DNA of 64,000 nucleotides from Flavobacterium frigidimaris. GTDB taxonomy: Bacteria > Bacteroidota > Bacteroidia > Flavobacteriales > Flavobacteriaceae. A program made the translations under genes and the position numbers. The stretch is from NCBI GenBank assembly GCA_900129595.1, contig FQWG01000019.1:52589-116588 (forward strand). The letters run 5' to 3'. The notes under the pieces were generated by a model that was not told the origin of the DNA, made no database searches, and worked only from the letters and a program-made list of their open reading frames with translations. Positions within the stretch are counted from its first letter, which is position 1, and every line of letters starts with the position of its first letter. This document shows, piece after piece, positions 43,564 through 52,804 of this stretch.

Positions 43564-45018
43564 TTATTTTTTCAAAAGTTCTTCTAATGCTTTTTTACCG
43601 CCTTCATTTTTCGGATCAAGTGCCACCGATTTTTTATAATTGATAATGGCTAATTTTTTATTTCCATCTGTCAAATAAGCCTCGCCTAAACTGTCATAAA
43701 CATTTCCTGATTTTGGATACGTTTCTGCATTTATTTTGAAAACTTCAAGAGCTTCTTTTGTTTTTCCGGTTTGTAGTAATTGATATCCCACATTATTCAT
43801 GTCGCTTTCTAAAAGGGCATAAGCAGGATCATTTTTAAGTTTATTATAGATATCGAGCCCGGCTGTAACTCCCTGATCTGAGAATTTGTCCAACAGTTCT
43901 AATGCTAAGGACATCTTAGGCATTGTAAAAGGCTGATTGTATAAAATCGCACGTATCGATTCGCTAATCTGATTCAAAACAGTTCCGCCTGTATTATTCA
44001 ATAAAACAATTAGGTTCTTATCTGCCGGAATACGGTAAATGATCGTATTAAAACCATTAATTCCGCCACCGTGTTCGGTAACTTTTACTTTACCTGCAGG
44101 ACCATTGTCCGCTTCTTCAATAAACCAGCCGTATCCATAAGATCCTTTTCCGGCTTTGATGTAAGAGCTAAACAAAGATTCCATTGATTTTGATGAAAGT
44201 AATTGGTTAGTATAGAGTGCCTGATCCCAAAGATAAAGATCTTCTACAGTAGAGTATAAAGAACCTGCCGCATACGGAATACTCATGTCGAGATAAGGGG
44301 AATTGATGATTTTTTTGCCTCTTTTTTCATAACCCGCAGCCCTGTTTTTTAAAATAACATCGGCATGGTCATAACCGGAATTAACCATTTTTAGTGGAGT
44401 AAGAATATTTTCCTGTAAATATTGCTCGTATGATTTTCCGGAAACTTTTTCTATAATATATCCCAATAAAAAATATCCTGAATTACTGTAATTGAATTTT
44501 TCGCCAGGCGTAAATTCAAGCGGGAGATTCGAGAATGTTTTTACAAATTCTTCAGGAGTATAAGGATTTCTGCTTTTGTCCTTAAAGAAATTAGGTAAAG
44601 AAGTATAATTTGGAATTCCCGAAGTATGTGTAAGCAAATGATGAATCGTTACTTTATCGCCGCTTGCTTTAGGATAATCCGGTAAATAGATCGTAATAGG
44701 AACATCCAGTTTTATTTTGCCTTCTTCAGCTAATTTTACAATTAAGAAAGCGGTAAATTGCTTGCTGATAGAGCCTAATCTGAATTTTGTATCCGTCTGA
44801 TTTGGAATATTCCATTCCATGTTGGCAGAGCCAAATCCCTTTTTCAGAATAATTTTGCCGTTTTCAGCGACTAAAGCAGCGCCATTAAATTGCCCGTATT
44901 GATTGTATTTACTTATCAGTTCTTCAATTTGTTTTGCTTTGTCTTGCGCAAAAGCATCGTTCAAAGCAAAAACAAAGACAAAAAGAGAAAGTACAATTAG
45001 TTTGATTGGTTTTTTCAT
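43564..45018 (-). CDS. Serine hydrolase, class C beta-lactamase/penicillin-binding-protein fold, with TPR tail
   Basis: A 484-aa exported protein with signal peptide MKKPIKLIVLSLFVFVFALN (cleavage near DAFAQ). The catalytic triad motifs are complete: Ser83-x-x-Lys86 in GSISKQF, Tyr177-Ser-Asn in NYSNSGY, and HGG in TEHGGGING. A C-terminal part (about 400-484) has tetratricopeptide-like repeats (YQLLQTGKTKEALEVFKINA, GEAYLTDGNKKLAIINYKKS). The activity may be D-Ala-D-Ala peptidase, esterase or beta-lactamase; this cannot be decided. The frame is open to 45099, but the signal peptide fixes the start at 45018. Confidence 0.9.
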   Translation of the reverse strand: MKKPIKLIVLSLFVFVFALNDAFAQDKAKQIEELISKYNQYGQFNGAALVAENGKIILKKGFGSANMEWNIPNQTDTKFRLGSISKQFTAFLIVKLAEEGKIKLDVPITIYLPDYPKASGDKVTIHHLLTHTSGIPNYTSLPNFFKDKSRNPYTPEEFVKTFSNLPLEFTPGEKFNYSNSGYFLLGYIIEKVSGKSYEQYLQENILTPLKMVNSGYDHADVILKNRAAGYEKRGKKIINSPYLDMSIPYAAGSLYSTVEDLYLWDQALYTNQLLSSKSMESLFSSYIKAGKGSYGYGWFIEEADNGPAGKVKVTEHGGGINGFNTIIYRIPADKNLIVLLNNTGGTVLNQISESIRAILYNQPFTMPKMSLALELLDKFSDQGVTAGLDIYNKLKNDPAYALLESDMNNVGYQLLQTGKTKEALEVFKINAETYPKSGNVYDSLGEAYLTDGNKKLAIINYKKSVALDPKNEGGKKALEELLKK

Positions 45019-45203
45019 AATGATTGATGATGAGTTGATTATGGTTAATGAATCGATTTTTGATTTGATGATTGAAACTCTATAATCACATGAGATCATA
45101 TCGGCGTCTTTTGGTTAGACGACTAAGTTTCAATTAAGTTTCAAGATCAGTCATTTTTTTTCATTTTTCTTCTAAAAAGCGAAGATCAGAACATTAACCA
45201 AAA

Positions 45204-45704
45204 TTATTTTTTGATAGGCCGGTGCTCGTAACTAACAATTCGTTTCAATTTCCAATCCTTATCTTTTCGCTCCCAGATATGAATAAATTTACCCGTTCCC
45301 TCCGGTTTTCCATCAATATAAAAAGTATGTTCACCAATTTGTACTGCGCCAAAATCACCTAATTTGTCAATAGTACATGAATTTAATTTTCGGGTTAGTT
45401 TTTCAGGTCTGGCACATTTTGCGTTCAGTGATTTTATTTCATTTTCTTTAGAAACATTCAAGCCAAAACGATCGTCATAAAACTCAACATCATCAGCTAT
45501 TATTTTTTTAAATTGTGCTGCATCACATTGATTGAAAGCAACATCAAAAAGTAAACTGTCCATTTTAAGGATTTCAGTTTTCAGAAGATCCATTTTAGGA
45601 TCTTCACTCTTAATTTGCGCGACCGCTTCTCTGCTTAAAAACAGAATAAAAAGCATTATTACATTCACCATTTGGGGCATATTTGTTTTTTTGTTATGAT
45701 CCAT
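45204..45704 (-). CDS. Secreted DUF4440 (NTF2-like) protein
   Basis: A 166-aa protein with a signal peptide (about 10-29, ending AVAQ) and a single DUF4440 domain (about 45-160; HIWERKDKDWKLKRIVSYEH is typical). It lies 2 nt downstream of a serine hydrolase gene whose N-terminal domain is clearly its paralog (shared DSLLF-x-V-x-F-N-x-C-D and the SY-x-H ending). The start could also be a Met a few codons inside (residue 9 or 12). Confidence 0.78.
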   Translation of the reverse strand: MDHNKKTNMPQMVNVIMLFILFLSREAVAQIKSEDPKMDLLKTEILKMDSLLFDVAFNQCDAAQFKKIIADDVEFYDDRFGLNVSKENEIKSLNAKCARPEKLTRKLNSCTIDKLGDFGAVQIGEHTFYIDGKPEGTGKFIHIWERKDKDWKLKRIVSYEHRPIKK

Positions 45705-45706
45705 TT

Positions 45707-47215
45707 TTATTTCGTTTCAATTTCAATTATTTTTTTTCCATTTTCACCCAAATAGTGATTCACTATTTTTTCATACACTTTGTAACCATCGTCAACATTG
45801 GTAAAAATAATCAGACCTTGTTTGGTTTTTGGCAACAATAAAACAATCGTTTGAACGCCTTTATCTGCTCCGCCATGTGATAAAGCATAATTGTTATTTC
45901 CTAAATCATAGATTTCGAAACCAAGCCCGAAATATTTGTTTTTCTTAGTCTCAACCTGATGTGATGTCATTTCGTCAAATACCGCTTTGCTTAATCCGTC
46001 ACTGTTCATTACGCTGCATAAAAATGTTCCGTAATCCTGAATGGTGGTCAGTAAATCATCGGCAGCATTTGCCGTTTTATTTTTAACAGGCTCGTAAGCA
46101 TTGCCCTTATTATCATAATTAATTGCATATCTTGAAATAGCTGTAATGTCATTCCATACAAACTTCGAGTCAGTCATTTTAAGCGGTTTAAAAACCACTT
46201 CATCCGCTAATTGCTCAAGAGTTTTATTGAATTTCTTTTCGAGTGCTTTTCTCAAATATTCAAATCCTTCTCCGGAATATTGGTATTTTGTTCCGGGTTT
46301 GAATTTAAAGTCCAGTTTACCGGATTCGTTCATGAGTCTCCAATTCGGGAAACCCGTTTGATGACTTAAAATGATTCTTGTTGTTAAAAGTTTTGTATTC
46401 GGATCATTTGCAATATCCGGATCTGCCCAGTATTTATAAAGAGGCTCGTCTAAATTCAGTTTTCCTGAACTTACCAGTTTCAAAGCGATTATTGCTGTTA
46501 CGGGTTTGGTCAGTGAAGCAACATTCCATATTGTGTTGTATGGTGCTGTAATGCCTTTTTTGAGTTCGCCAAATACCTTTATTTGTTGAAGTTTCCCGTT
46601 ATTGATTATACCAATTCCCAAAGTTGGAACGTTGTTTTGTTTGAGCCATTTTTCAATTTCGGAATCATTATCAAAAATACTCGATTTAGTGCCTACAGTA
46701 TTAATATCCTGGTGATCGTAACTTAAAGATCTTCTTAGTTTCCAAGCTCCATTTTCCAGTATCCAGAGATGAGTGAATCTTGCCGTACTTCCAAATTTGT
46801 CTTTTTGACCTGGAACAGGTTCGAAAAATTGGTGAATTCCTATTTGCAAAGCGCCGTACAGAACACCATTTTTGGCTAGTGGATAAATTTCTGTACTGCC
46901 TTCAACTAAATCTCTTCTGGCTTGATACGTTTTGGTTGAACTGCATAAGCCTTTTCTGATATTTTTCAGAAATAAAGCTTTGTCCTGAATGCTGTCTTTG
47001 TCGTGATAGAATTCAAAATTGTTGCTAAGTAAGTTTTCGAATTGTGAAACATCGCAAGTATTAAAACCAACATTAAAGAGAAGGCTGTCTCTCGATATGA
47101 TAGTCTTGTACAATTTGGAGTTTTTTTCTTCCTGAGAAAATCCGATATGGAATTGGAAAAGTAGTATTCCAACTAAAAACAATTTTAGCTGGAAAAATGA
47201 TTTGTTGATTTTCAT
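45707..47215 (-). CDS. DUF4440 domain fused to serine hydrolase (beta-lactamase family)
   Basis: A 502-aa exported protein with a signal peptide (about 8-27, ending GFSQ). An N-terminal NTF2-like DUF4440 domain spans about 35-165, and a class C beta-lactamase/PBP-type domain about 185-495. Catalytic Ser and Lys are in VASLTKPV and the HGG motif is in SHGGADKG. The usual Tyr-x-Asn position reads YQYSGEG, with Gly in place of Asn, a deviation worth noting. Its ATG at 47215 follows a promoter-like element. The frame open further upstream is not used. Confidence 0.85.
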   Translation of the reverse strand: MKINKSFFQLKLFLVGILLFQFHIGFSQEEKNSKLYKTIISRDSLLFNVGFNTCDVSQFENLLSNNFEFYHDKDSIQDKALFLKNIRKGLCSSTKTYQARRDLVEGSTEIYPLAKNGVLYGALQIGIHQFFEPVPGQKDKFGSTARFTHLWILENGAWKLRRSLSYDHQDINTVGTKSSIFDNDSEIEKWLKQNNVPTLGIGIINNGKLQQIKVFGELKKGITAPYNTIWNVASLTKPVTAIIALKLVSSGKLNLDEPLYKYWADPDIANDPNTKLLTTRIILSHQTGFPNWRLMNESGKLDFKFKPGTKYQYSGEGFEYLRKALEKKFNKTLEQLADEVVFKPLKMTDSKFVWNDITAISRYAINYDNKGNAYEPVKNKTANAADDLLTTIQDYGTFLCSVMNSDGLSKAVFDEMTSHQVETKKNKYFGLGFEIYDLGNNNYALSHGGADKGVQTIVLLLPKTKQGLIIFTNVDDGYKVYEKIVNHYLGENGKKIIEIETK

Positions 47216-47260
47216 TTTGATTGATTTGATTGATTGATGATTGTGCAATATTAATGCAAT

Positions 47261-47289
47261 CAAATGTAACAAAATTGTACAAATGCGAA
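47261..47289 (-). promoter_or_regulatory. Putative promoter of the DUF4440/serine hydrolase pair
   Basis: On the minus strand TTCG (47289-47286), a 17-nt spacer and an exact TACATTTG (47268-47261). It falls between the AraC regulator gene and the hydrolase gene. Confidence 0.45.
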
Positions 47290-47292
47290 ATA

Positions 47293-48099
47293 TTATCTTT
47301 TTTTAGAAAGAAAATAAGATGCTGAATTGAACATTTTGGGTGTTGTTTTGGTCACATCTTTGAATTTTTTGATAAAATGCGACTGGTCAAAATACTTGTT
47401 ATAAAGTGCAACATCAGTGAGTTTTAATTTCTCTAAATCTGAGTTGACCATTTGATCGACCGATTTTCTGAATTTCAAAATCTGAATGTAATTTTTGATG
47501 GTAAGCCCGGTTGCAATTTTAAATTTAATCTGAAGCGATCTTTGTGATATCTCTAAAATTTTTCCAATTTCCGAAACGATAATTTCTTCCTGATGAAGTT
47601 TGATTGTTTCACAGATTCTTTCGATTACATTTTTATTTGAATGTAAAGTACTTAATTCTTCAAAATACGTATTGATTGTGTTTAATAATATTGAGATATC
47701 ACTGTTTAAATCCGTTTCGATTTTAGTTTGAAAAGGCAATTCGCAAGCATCAATTTTGATAATAGCATCTGTGAAATTACTCAAATCATAATTAGGAAAC
47801 ATCGAAAGTGTCCAGGCATGAAATTGTACAATCGTAACCTTAGTTTCAGGTCGAATGTTGACTAAAACTTTATTGGTCATTTGCGAACAAAAGTAAAAAC
47901 CTTCGTTCATTTCGTACTTGCTTTTACTGGTATGAACTTCTATGGCATTTCCGCTCACAATTGCCAGATTAAAGCAGCCATTTGGTAAAACAAGTTTGTT
48001 TTCGATCAGGCTTTCGCCAATGCTGTTATCGAGACACCAAATTTTATTGACGAACCGTTCAGTTTTTTGATTAACGTAATGTTCTGAATATAGGTTCAT
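47293..48099 (-). CDS. AraC family transcriptional regulator
   Basis: A 268-aa protein with an N-terminal ligand/sensing domain (about 1-155) and a C-terminal double helix-turn-helix of AraC type (about 165-260). The first HTH covers VSEIGKILEISQRSLQIKFK; the second ends NKYFDQSHFIKKFKDVTKTT-P, the family signature. Its ATG overlaps the TGA of the upstream HD gene (ATGA), indicating cotranscription. The adjacent downstream serine hydrolase genes are candidate targets, by position only. Confidence 0.88.
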   Translation of the reverse strand: MNLYSEHYVNQKTERFVNKIWCLDNSIGESLIENKLVLPNGCFNLAIVSGNAIEVHTSKSKYEMNEGFYFCSQMTNKVLVNIRPETKVTIVQFHAWTLSMFPNYDLSNFTDAIIKIDACELPFQTKIETDLNSDISILLNTINTYFEELSTLHSNKNVIERICETIKLHQEEIIVSEIGKILEISQRSLQIKFKIATGLTIKNYIQILKFRKSVDQMVNSDLEKLKLTDVALYNKYFDQSHFIKKFKDVTKTTPKMFNSASYFLSKKR

Positions 48100-48647
48100 G
48101 CTTTAGAGGTGCAATATTTTGAATAATCCTGAATTCGCTCTGAAAGCCTTTTTTCTAAATACTCATTGCCGCCTTCTAATGAATCTAGTATTTGTAAAGC
48201 TTGTTTATAGTATTCTTTTATTTTTTCTGAGTCCCAGTGCCGCGGTGGAATCTGTAAATTAGTTATTCTGTCAGCCAATTTTACTGCCCAGACTTCTTTT
48301 GATAATTTTTTAATTCTGGTCAAACTATCCATCATTCTTTCTTCCTTCGGGATGTCAGTATTTTTTGTTAAGGCTAAAACGGCCTCGGCAATTTCCGTAT
48401 TAAATTCTTCTGCAAGCTCTTTAAATATAGTCTCTGTATCTTCAAGAATATCGTGAAGCAATGCAACCTGAATGGCAAATGCCGTGTTGAATTCTTTTGT
48501 TTCCTGCGAGGCAAATATAATTTCCATGGTTACATTGCTTAAATGCACAACATAAGGCAAATTAGTTCCGGGAATTACCTGATTCTGATCTGCATGTTTT
48601 TTAGCAGCAAATTTTATAGTCTTTTGATAAATACTTTGTAATTCCAT
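48096..48647 (-). CDS. HD domain hydrolase, SpoT/MESH1-like
   Basis: A 183-aa protein with His35 (PYVVHLSN), His65-Asp66 in ALLHDILEDT, and Asp126 in KLADRITNL, the metal-binding HD layout of the (p)ppGpp hydrolase domain of RelA/SpoT and small alarmone hydrolases. The HD-x-x-ED-T motif is specific to that group. There is no synthetase domain. It probably hydrolyses (p)ppGpp or a related nucleotide; this is inferred from the motifs. It overlaps the AraC gene by 4 nt. Confidence 0.8.
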   Translation of the reverse strand: MELQSIYQKTIKFAAKKHADQNQVIPGTNLPYVVHLSNVTMEIIFASQETKEFNTAFAIQVALLHDILEDTETIFKELAEEFNTEIAEAVLALTKNTDIPKEERMMDSLTRIKKLSKEVWAVKLADRITNLQIPPRHWDSEKIKEYYKQALQILDSLEGGNEYLEKRLSERIQDYSKYCTSKA

Positions 48648-48717
48648 TATTGAGCTAATAGTTTTTATGAATAAGCTAAAATACTATTTTTTTCTATGGC
48701 AAAGTTGAATGAACCTC

Positions 48718-49311
48718 TTATATAAATTCTTTGAAATATTCTCGTTTAATAGATTGCCAATCTTCCGGAATTACACTATAATAAACATCATTTTTACTCT
48801 TTCCTTCAGAGTCTACATAGTTATTTCTAAAAACACCTTCTTTTACAGCACCTAGTTTTTCGATTGCTCGTTGCGATTTTTTGTTTTCGAGATCTGCGCT
48901 AAATTGTATTCTCCTGAAGTGAATATTTTCGAAACCAAAATTCAATAATTCATATTTGCAGGCTTTGTTTAAACCTGTTCCCTGAAAGTCTCTTCCGTAC
49001 CACGTCCAGCCAATTTCACATTTTTGGCTCGCGTGATTGAGGTAACCATAACGTGTGCTTCCGGCAAGTTTATTGGTGGTTTTATCAATAATTAAAAACG
49101 GATAGCAGATTCCGTCAGCTTTTTGTTTTAGTGTGTTTTGTATGTAATTTTCGAAATCAATGTCATTTCGCACATACATTCCCATATACTTCCAGATTTC
49201 ATCATCGAAAATAATTTCTTTGAGTTCGGTGTTTCGCTCGTTTTCAAATGGAAGTAATAAAACTTTTTCGTTTTCTAAAAAAATATCAGATTGTAATAAT
49301 TCGCTGTTCAT
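48718..49311 (-). CDS. GNAT acetyltransferase, RimJ/RimL-like
   Basis: A 197-aa protein with the acetyltransferase_3 pattern: LENEKVLLLPFENERNTELKE at the N-terminus, KCEIGWTWYGRDFQGTGLNK (acetyl-CoA loop with Q-G-T-G) and ENKKSQRAIEKLGAVKEGVF near the C-terminus. Such enzymes acetylate protein N-termini or small molecules. The reading frame is open to 49377, but ATG 49311 begins the conserved part. Confidence 0.85.
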   Translation of the reverse strand: MNSELLQSDIFLENEKVLLLPFENERNTELKEIIFDDEIWKYMGMYVRNDIDFENYIQNTLKQKADGICYPFLIIDKTTNKLAGSTRYGYLNHASQKCEIGWTWYGRDFQGTGLNKACKYELLNFGFENIHFRRIQFSADLENKKSQRAIEKLGAVKEGVFRNNYVDSEGKSKNDVYYSVIPEDWQSIKREYFKEFI

Positions 49312-49632
49312 GGTATTTGTTTGATTGAAGTAGTTCGTTTCTTGCCCGCGGATTTTACGGGTTGAACAAGTGGACACTTATTTTTTGAGGCATGCGATTT
49401 AGATTTTAGTAAAAAAACCTGGGAAAATCCGTTCAACCCTTCAAATCTGTGGGCTCAATTTTTTTCTCGTTAGGCGAAAATAGGCTTTTCCGGGTTTCTA
49501 ATAAATCTATAAAAACGAAAATTTGTTATGAAAACGATTGTTGCATGAGTGACAGCAGCTGTATCTCCCGATTTAGAAAAACAAGGTTTTTTACTCTTAG
49601 TTTTTATTGATTGGGAATATAGCGGATAGCCC

Positions 49633-49654
49633 GACCCGCTTTTTCCGGCGGGTC
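49633..49654. repeat. GACCCGC/GCGGGTC hairpin in a 446-nt gene-free region
   Basis: GACCCGC (49633-49639) pairs with GCGGGTC (49648-49654). This G/C-rich hairpin stands out from the A/T-rich region 49312-49757, in which I see no gene. It lacks a T run on either side, so it is not an obvious terminator. Confidence 0.5.
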
Positions 49655-49757
49655 ATGCCCAGGTAATTATAACAAATAGAGGTAAATATTTGTTTTATTT
49701 TAAAGCTTTTGTGTATTTATTACTTATTTTTACGATCTTATATTTAGATTTTTCTTG

Positions 49758-51101
49758 ATGCAAACTCCACTAAAAATTGCGGTTGTAGGTTCTGGATTGG
49801 TAGGATCACTCTTGGCAATTTATCTCAAAAAAGCAGGTCACACCGTTCATGTATATGATCGAAGCCCTGATATTCGCAAAATTAATTTTTCCGGTCGTTC
49901 TATAAATTTGGCAATGTCTAATCGTGGCTGGAAAGCTCTTGATGGCGTTGGTATTGGCGAATCAGTTCGTGAAATAGCAATTCCGATGGACAAACGGGCG
50001 ATTCATTTGGTTGATAAACTTAATTTTCAGAATTACGGACAGGAAGGCGAGTCGATTTATTCGATTTCAAGAGGTGCTTTAAACCGGAAAATGATTGATC
50101 TGGCAGAACAAGCCGGAGCTGAATTTTTGTTTGACCAAAAGATCTGGGATGTAACACTTAGTGATGCAACTTTGCATATTGGTGAAACCGAAAGAGGCGA
50201 GTGGGAAGAGAAAAAATACGATATGGTTTTTGGTGCCGATGGTGCTTTTTCGAGAATCCGTCATAGGATGCAGCGCCAGAGTATGTTCAATTATTCTCAG
50301 GAATTTTTGAATATGGGATATAAAGAATTGAATATTCCTGCAAATGCTGATGCAACGCATAAACTGGATAAAAATTCATTTCATATTTGGCCACGCGGTA
50401 AATATATGTTAATTGCACTGCCTAATTTAGATGGAAGTTTTACCTGTACGCTGTTTATGCCTTTTGAGGGAGAGGATTCGTTTGAATCACTGACGGATCG
50501 TAAAATGGTAGAAGATTTCTTTGAGAAAAATTTCCCAGATTCTATTGAAGTGATTCCAAAACTGGCAGAGGATTTCTTTAAGAATCCAACCAGTACTTTG
50601 GTAACGATGAAATGTTTTCCATGGACTTACGAAAATAAAATCGCTTTAATCGGAGATGCTTGTCACGCTATTGTTCCGTTTTACGGACAAGGTATGAATG
50701 CCGGTTTTGAAGATATCACGGTTCTGAATGAAATGATCGGAAAATATGGAGACGATTGGAAGAAGATTTTCTCTGAATATGAAATCTCACGCAAACCAAA
50801 TGCCGATGCTATTGCGGAACTTTCTTATAGAAATTTCATGGAAATGAGTACCAAAACTGCCGACGAGAAATTCTTATTGCAAAAGAAAATTGAAAAATTC
50901 TTCTCAGATAAACACCCTGATAAATGGATTCCTCTTTACAGCCGTGTGACTTTTAGTGATCGCCCTTATGCAGAAGCTTTGGCTATTGGTGATTTTCAAA
51001 ACGGAATTATGGAAGAGGTTTTAAGAACTGATAATATCGAAAATATCTGGAACACACCTGAAATCGAAGATAAGATTTTGGAATTGCTTCAAAACGCATA
51101 A
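49758..51101 (+). CDS. kmo: Kynurenine 3-monooxygenase
   Basis: An FAD-dependent hydroxylase converting kynurenine to 3-hydroxykynurenine with NADPH and O2. At 447 aa it has the N-terminal FAD motif KIAVVGSGLVGSLLAIYLKK (about 5-24), FSGRSINLAMSNRGWKAL, and the second FAD motif ALIGDACHAIVPFYGQGMNAG (about 295-315). It feeds kynureninase (34.5 kb). A TTG codon directly precedes the ATG at 49758 and is not needed. A CCCGGCAG palindrome follows the gene. Confidence 0.96.
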   Translation: MQTPLKIAVVGSGLVGSLLAIYLKKAGHTVHVYDRSPDIRKINFSGRSINLAMSNRGWKALDGVGIGESVREIAIPMDKRAIHLVDKLNFQNYGQEGESIYSISRGALNRKMIDLAEQAGAEFLFDQKIWDVTLSDATLHIGETERGEWEEKKYDMVFGADGAFSRIRHRMQRQSMFNYSQEFLNMGYKELNIPANADATHKLDKNSFHIWPRGKYMLIALPNLDGSFTCTLFMPFEGEDSFESLTDRKMVEDFFEKNFPDSIEVIPKLAEDFFKNPTSTLVTMKCFPWTYENKIALIGDACHAIVPFYGQGMNAGFEDITVLNEMIGKYGDDWKKIFSEYEISRKPNADAIAELSYRNFMEMSTKTADEKFLLQKKIEKFFSDKHPDKWIPLYSRVTFSDRPYAEALAIGDFQNGIMEEVLRTDNIENIWNTPEIEDKILELLQNA

Positions 51102-51103
51102 AT

Positions 51104-51283
51104 TTTTGAAACTATATTAGTGATATAAGTTCATTTAATTTTTATAAAGTAAACCCGGCAGATTTTTTAAAACCTGTCGGGTTTTATTGTAAAACGAATA
51201 TTTAACCAGTAAAAATTCTATGAGCTGATTCAATTTAACCGGTAACTGGTTTTACATGAACTTATATGAATTATATGGTTTAT
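51104..51283. repeat. Nested repeats between kmo and the HerA-like gene
   Basis: Outer arms ATATTAGTGATATAAGTTCA (left) and TGAACTTATATGAATTATAT (right, about 51257-51276) are imperfect complements of the CATATAAGT family. They enclose the CCCGGCAG terminator palindrome at 51151-51185. The region lies between convergent genes. Confidence 0.55.
51151..51185. terminator. Palindromic terminator after kmo (CCCGACAG family)
   Basis: AAACCCGGCAG (51151-51161) pairs with CTGTCGGGTTT (51174-51184), including one G-U, with further A/T pairing inwards. T-rich on the right and A-rich on the left. Confidence 0.7.
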
Positions 51284-51286
51284 TTT

Positions 51287-52804
51287 TTATTTTTTAAATA
51301 TTTTAGATAATACGCCAAAAACGCCTCTGATAAAAGTGGCACTTGTTACGACTTTCAATACTGATTTTGTTACTACACTTGTTGTGCTCGGTTCAGATTT
51401 CGATGATTTTGTTGACGGCTGTTGTTCCTGTTCTGCGCTGGCTTGTGCCGCATCAGCTATTTTTTTATTCAGAATTTCATAAGCACTTTCGCGGTCAACT
51501 TCTTCAATATATTTTTTTACAAGTTTAGATTTGCTGTTTATGGCTTCGATTTCGTCGGAAGACAGAACGTCCATTCGGCTCATTGGTGCTCGCATCATTG
51601 TGGCAACAAGCGGTGTAGGAATTCCTTTTTCGTTTAAGGCCGTTACAAGAGCCTCACCAATTCCTAAATTTGTCAATAATTCGTCTGTTTTATAATACTG
51701 TGACGTAGGATAATTATCTGCTGTTTTCTTAATTGCCTGACGGTCATTAGCCGTAAAAGCCCTCAAGGCATGCTGTATTTTTAATCCCAATTGAGCCAGA
51801 ACCCCGCTCGGCACATCCATTGGGTTTTGTGTCACGAAATAAATACCGACTCCTTTAGAACGTATTAATTTTACGATAGTTTCAATTTGGTCCAAAAGAG
51901 CTTTGCTTGCCTCATTGAAAATTAAATGAGCCTCATCAATAAATATAACTAATTCAGGTTGCGAAACATCACCTTTTTCAGGCATTTGCTGGTAGATTTC
52001 AGCTAATAAACTGAGCATAAAAGTTGAGAATAATTTAGGTTTATCCTGAATGTCCGTCAAACGAATGATGTTTACATAACCCTTTCCGTTTTCATCAATT
52101 CGCATCAAATCATCAATTTCAAAAGATAGTTCACCAAAAAAGATATCACCGCCCTGCTGTTCTAATTCTATTATTTTTCTTAGAATAGTACCCGTTGTGG
52201 CAGTTGAAATTTTGCCATAACTGGCAGAGATTTCCTCTTTGCCTTCTTCAGTAATATAATTGATGACTTTTTTGATGTCTTTTAAATCTAATAAAGGCAT
52301 TTGTTTGTCGTCGCAATATTTAAAAATTACTGCAACAACACCGGCCTGAGTGTCATTTAAATCTAAAATTCTGGAAAATAAAACAGGTCCGAATTCCGAA
52401 ACCGTGGCTCTTAACCGGACACCATTTTGTTTAGAAAGCGACATTAATTCAACCGGAAATGAAGCAACATTATAAGGGATATTTATTTTAGCATGTCGCT
52501 CCGTAATAAAGGCTTCTTCTTTTCCTTCTTTGGCAATTCCGCTAAAATCACCTTTTATGTCCATCATCAAAACTGGAATTCCCGCATTCGACAGTTGTTC
52601 AGAAAAAACCTGTATCGTTTTTGTTTTTCCTGTTCCGGTTGCTCCGGCTATCAATCCGTGGCGATTTAGTGTTTTTAGTGGGATTTTTACATGCACTTCT
52701 GCAATTGGCTCTCCGTCAAGAATGGCTCCTCCAAGAATTATGTTATCACCTTTAGATATGTAGCCATTGTTTATATCTTGAATGAAATTGTCTTTTTTAT
52801 TCAT
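51287..52804 (-). CDS. HerA/DUF853-type ATPase
   Basis: A 505-aa P-loop ATPase. The Walker A motif is GATGTGKTK (about 53-61), Walker B is LVIFIDEAHL (about 296-305), and the downstream sensor region YFVTQNPMDVPSGVLAQLG matches DUF853/YjgR, a family related to HerA DNA translocases. A low-complexity Glu/Gln/Ser linker precedes the last 30 residues. No NurA or other defence partner is adjacent, so a housekeeping role is as likely as a DNA-processing one. Confidence 0.88.
   Translation of the reverse strand: MNKKDNFIQDINNGYISKGDNIILGGAILDGEPIAEVHVKIPLKTLNRHGLIAGATGTGKTKTIQVFSEQLSNAGIPVLMMDIKGDFSGIAKEGKEEAFITERHAKINIPYNVASFPVELMSLSKQNGVRLRATVSEFGPVLFSRILDLNDTQAGVVAVIFKYCDDKQMPLLDLKDIKKVINYITEEGKEEISASYGKISTATTGTILRKIIELEQQGGDIFFGELSFEIDDLMRIDENGKGYVNIIRLTDIQDKPKLFSTFMLSLLAEIYQQMPEKGDVSQPELVIFIDEAHLIFNEASKALLDQIETIVKLIRSKGVGIYFVTQNPMDVPSGVLAQLGLKIQHALRAFTANDRQAIKKTADNYPTSQYYKTDELLTNLGIGEALVTALNEKGIPTPLVATMMRAPMSRMDVLSSDEIEAINSKSKLVKKYIEEVDRESAYEILNKKIADAAQASAEQEQQPSTKSSKSEPSTTSVVTKSVLKVVTSATFIRGVFGVLSKIFKK

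Noticed and set aside
43564..47215. The two serine hydrolases as dedicated antibiotic-resistance beta-lactamases
   Set aside because: SxxK, YxN and HGG motifs are shared by many esterases and peptidases of this fold. The TPR and DUF4440 additions argue against a simple class C resistance enzyme.
51287..52804. HerA-like ATPase as part of a defence system
   Set aside because: No nuclease, NurA, Sir2 or other defence gene is next to it. Neighbours are kmo and the exbB operon, and the protein fits the DUF853/YjgR housekeeping group.
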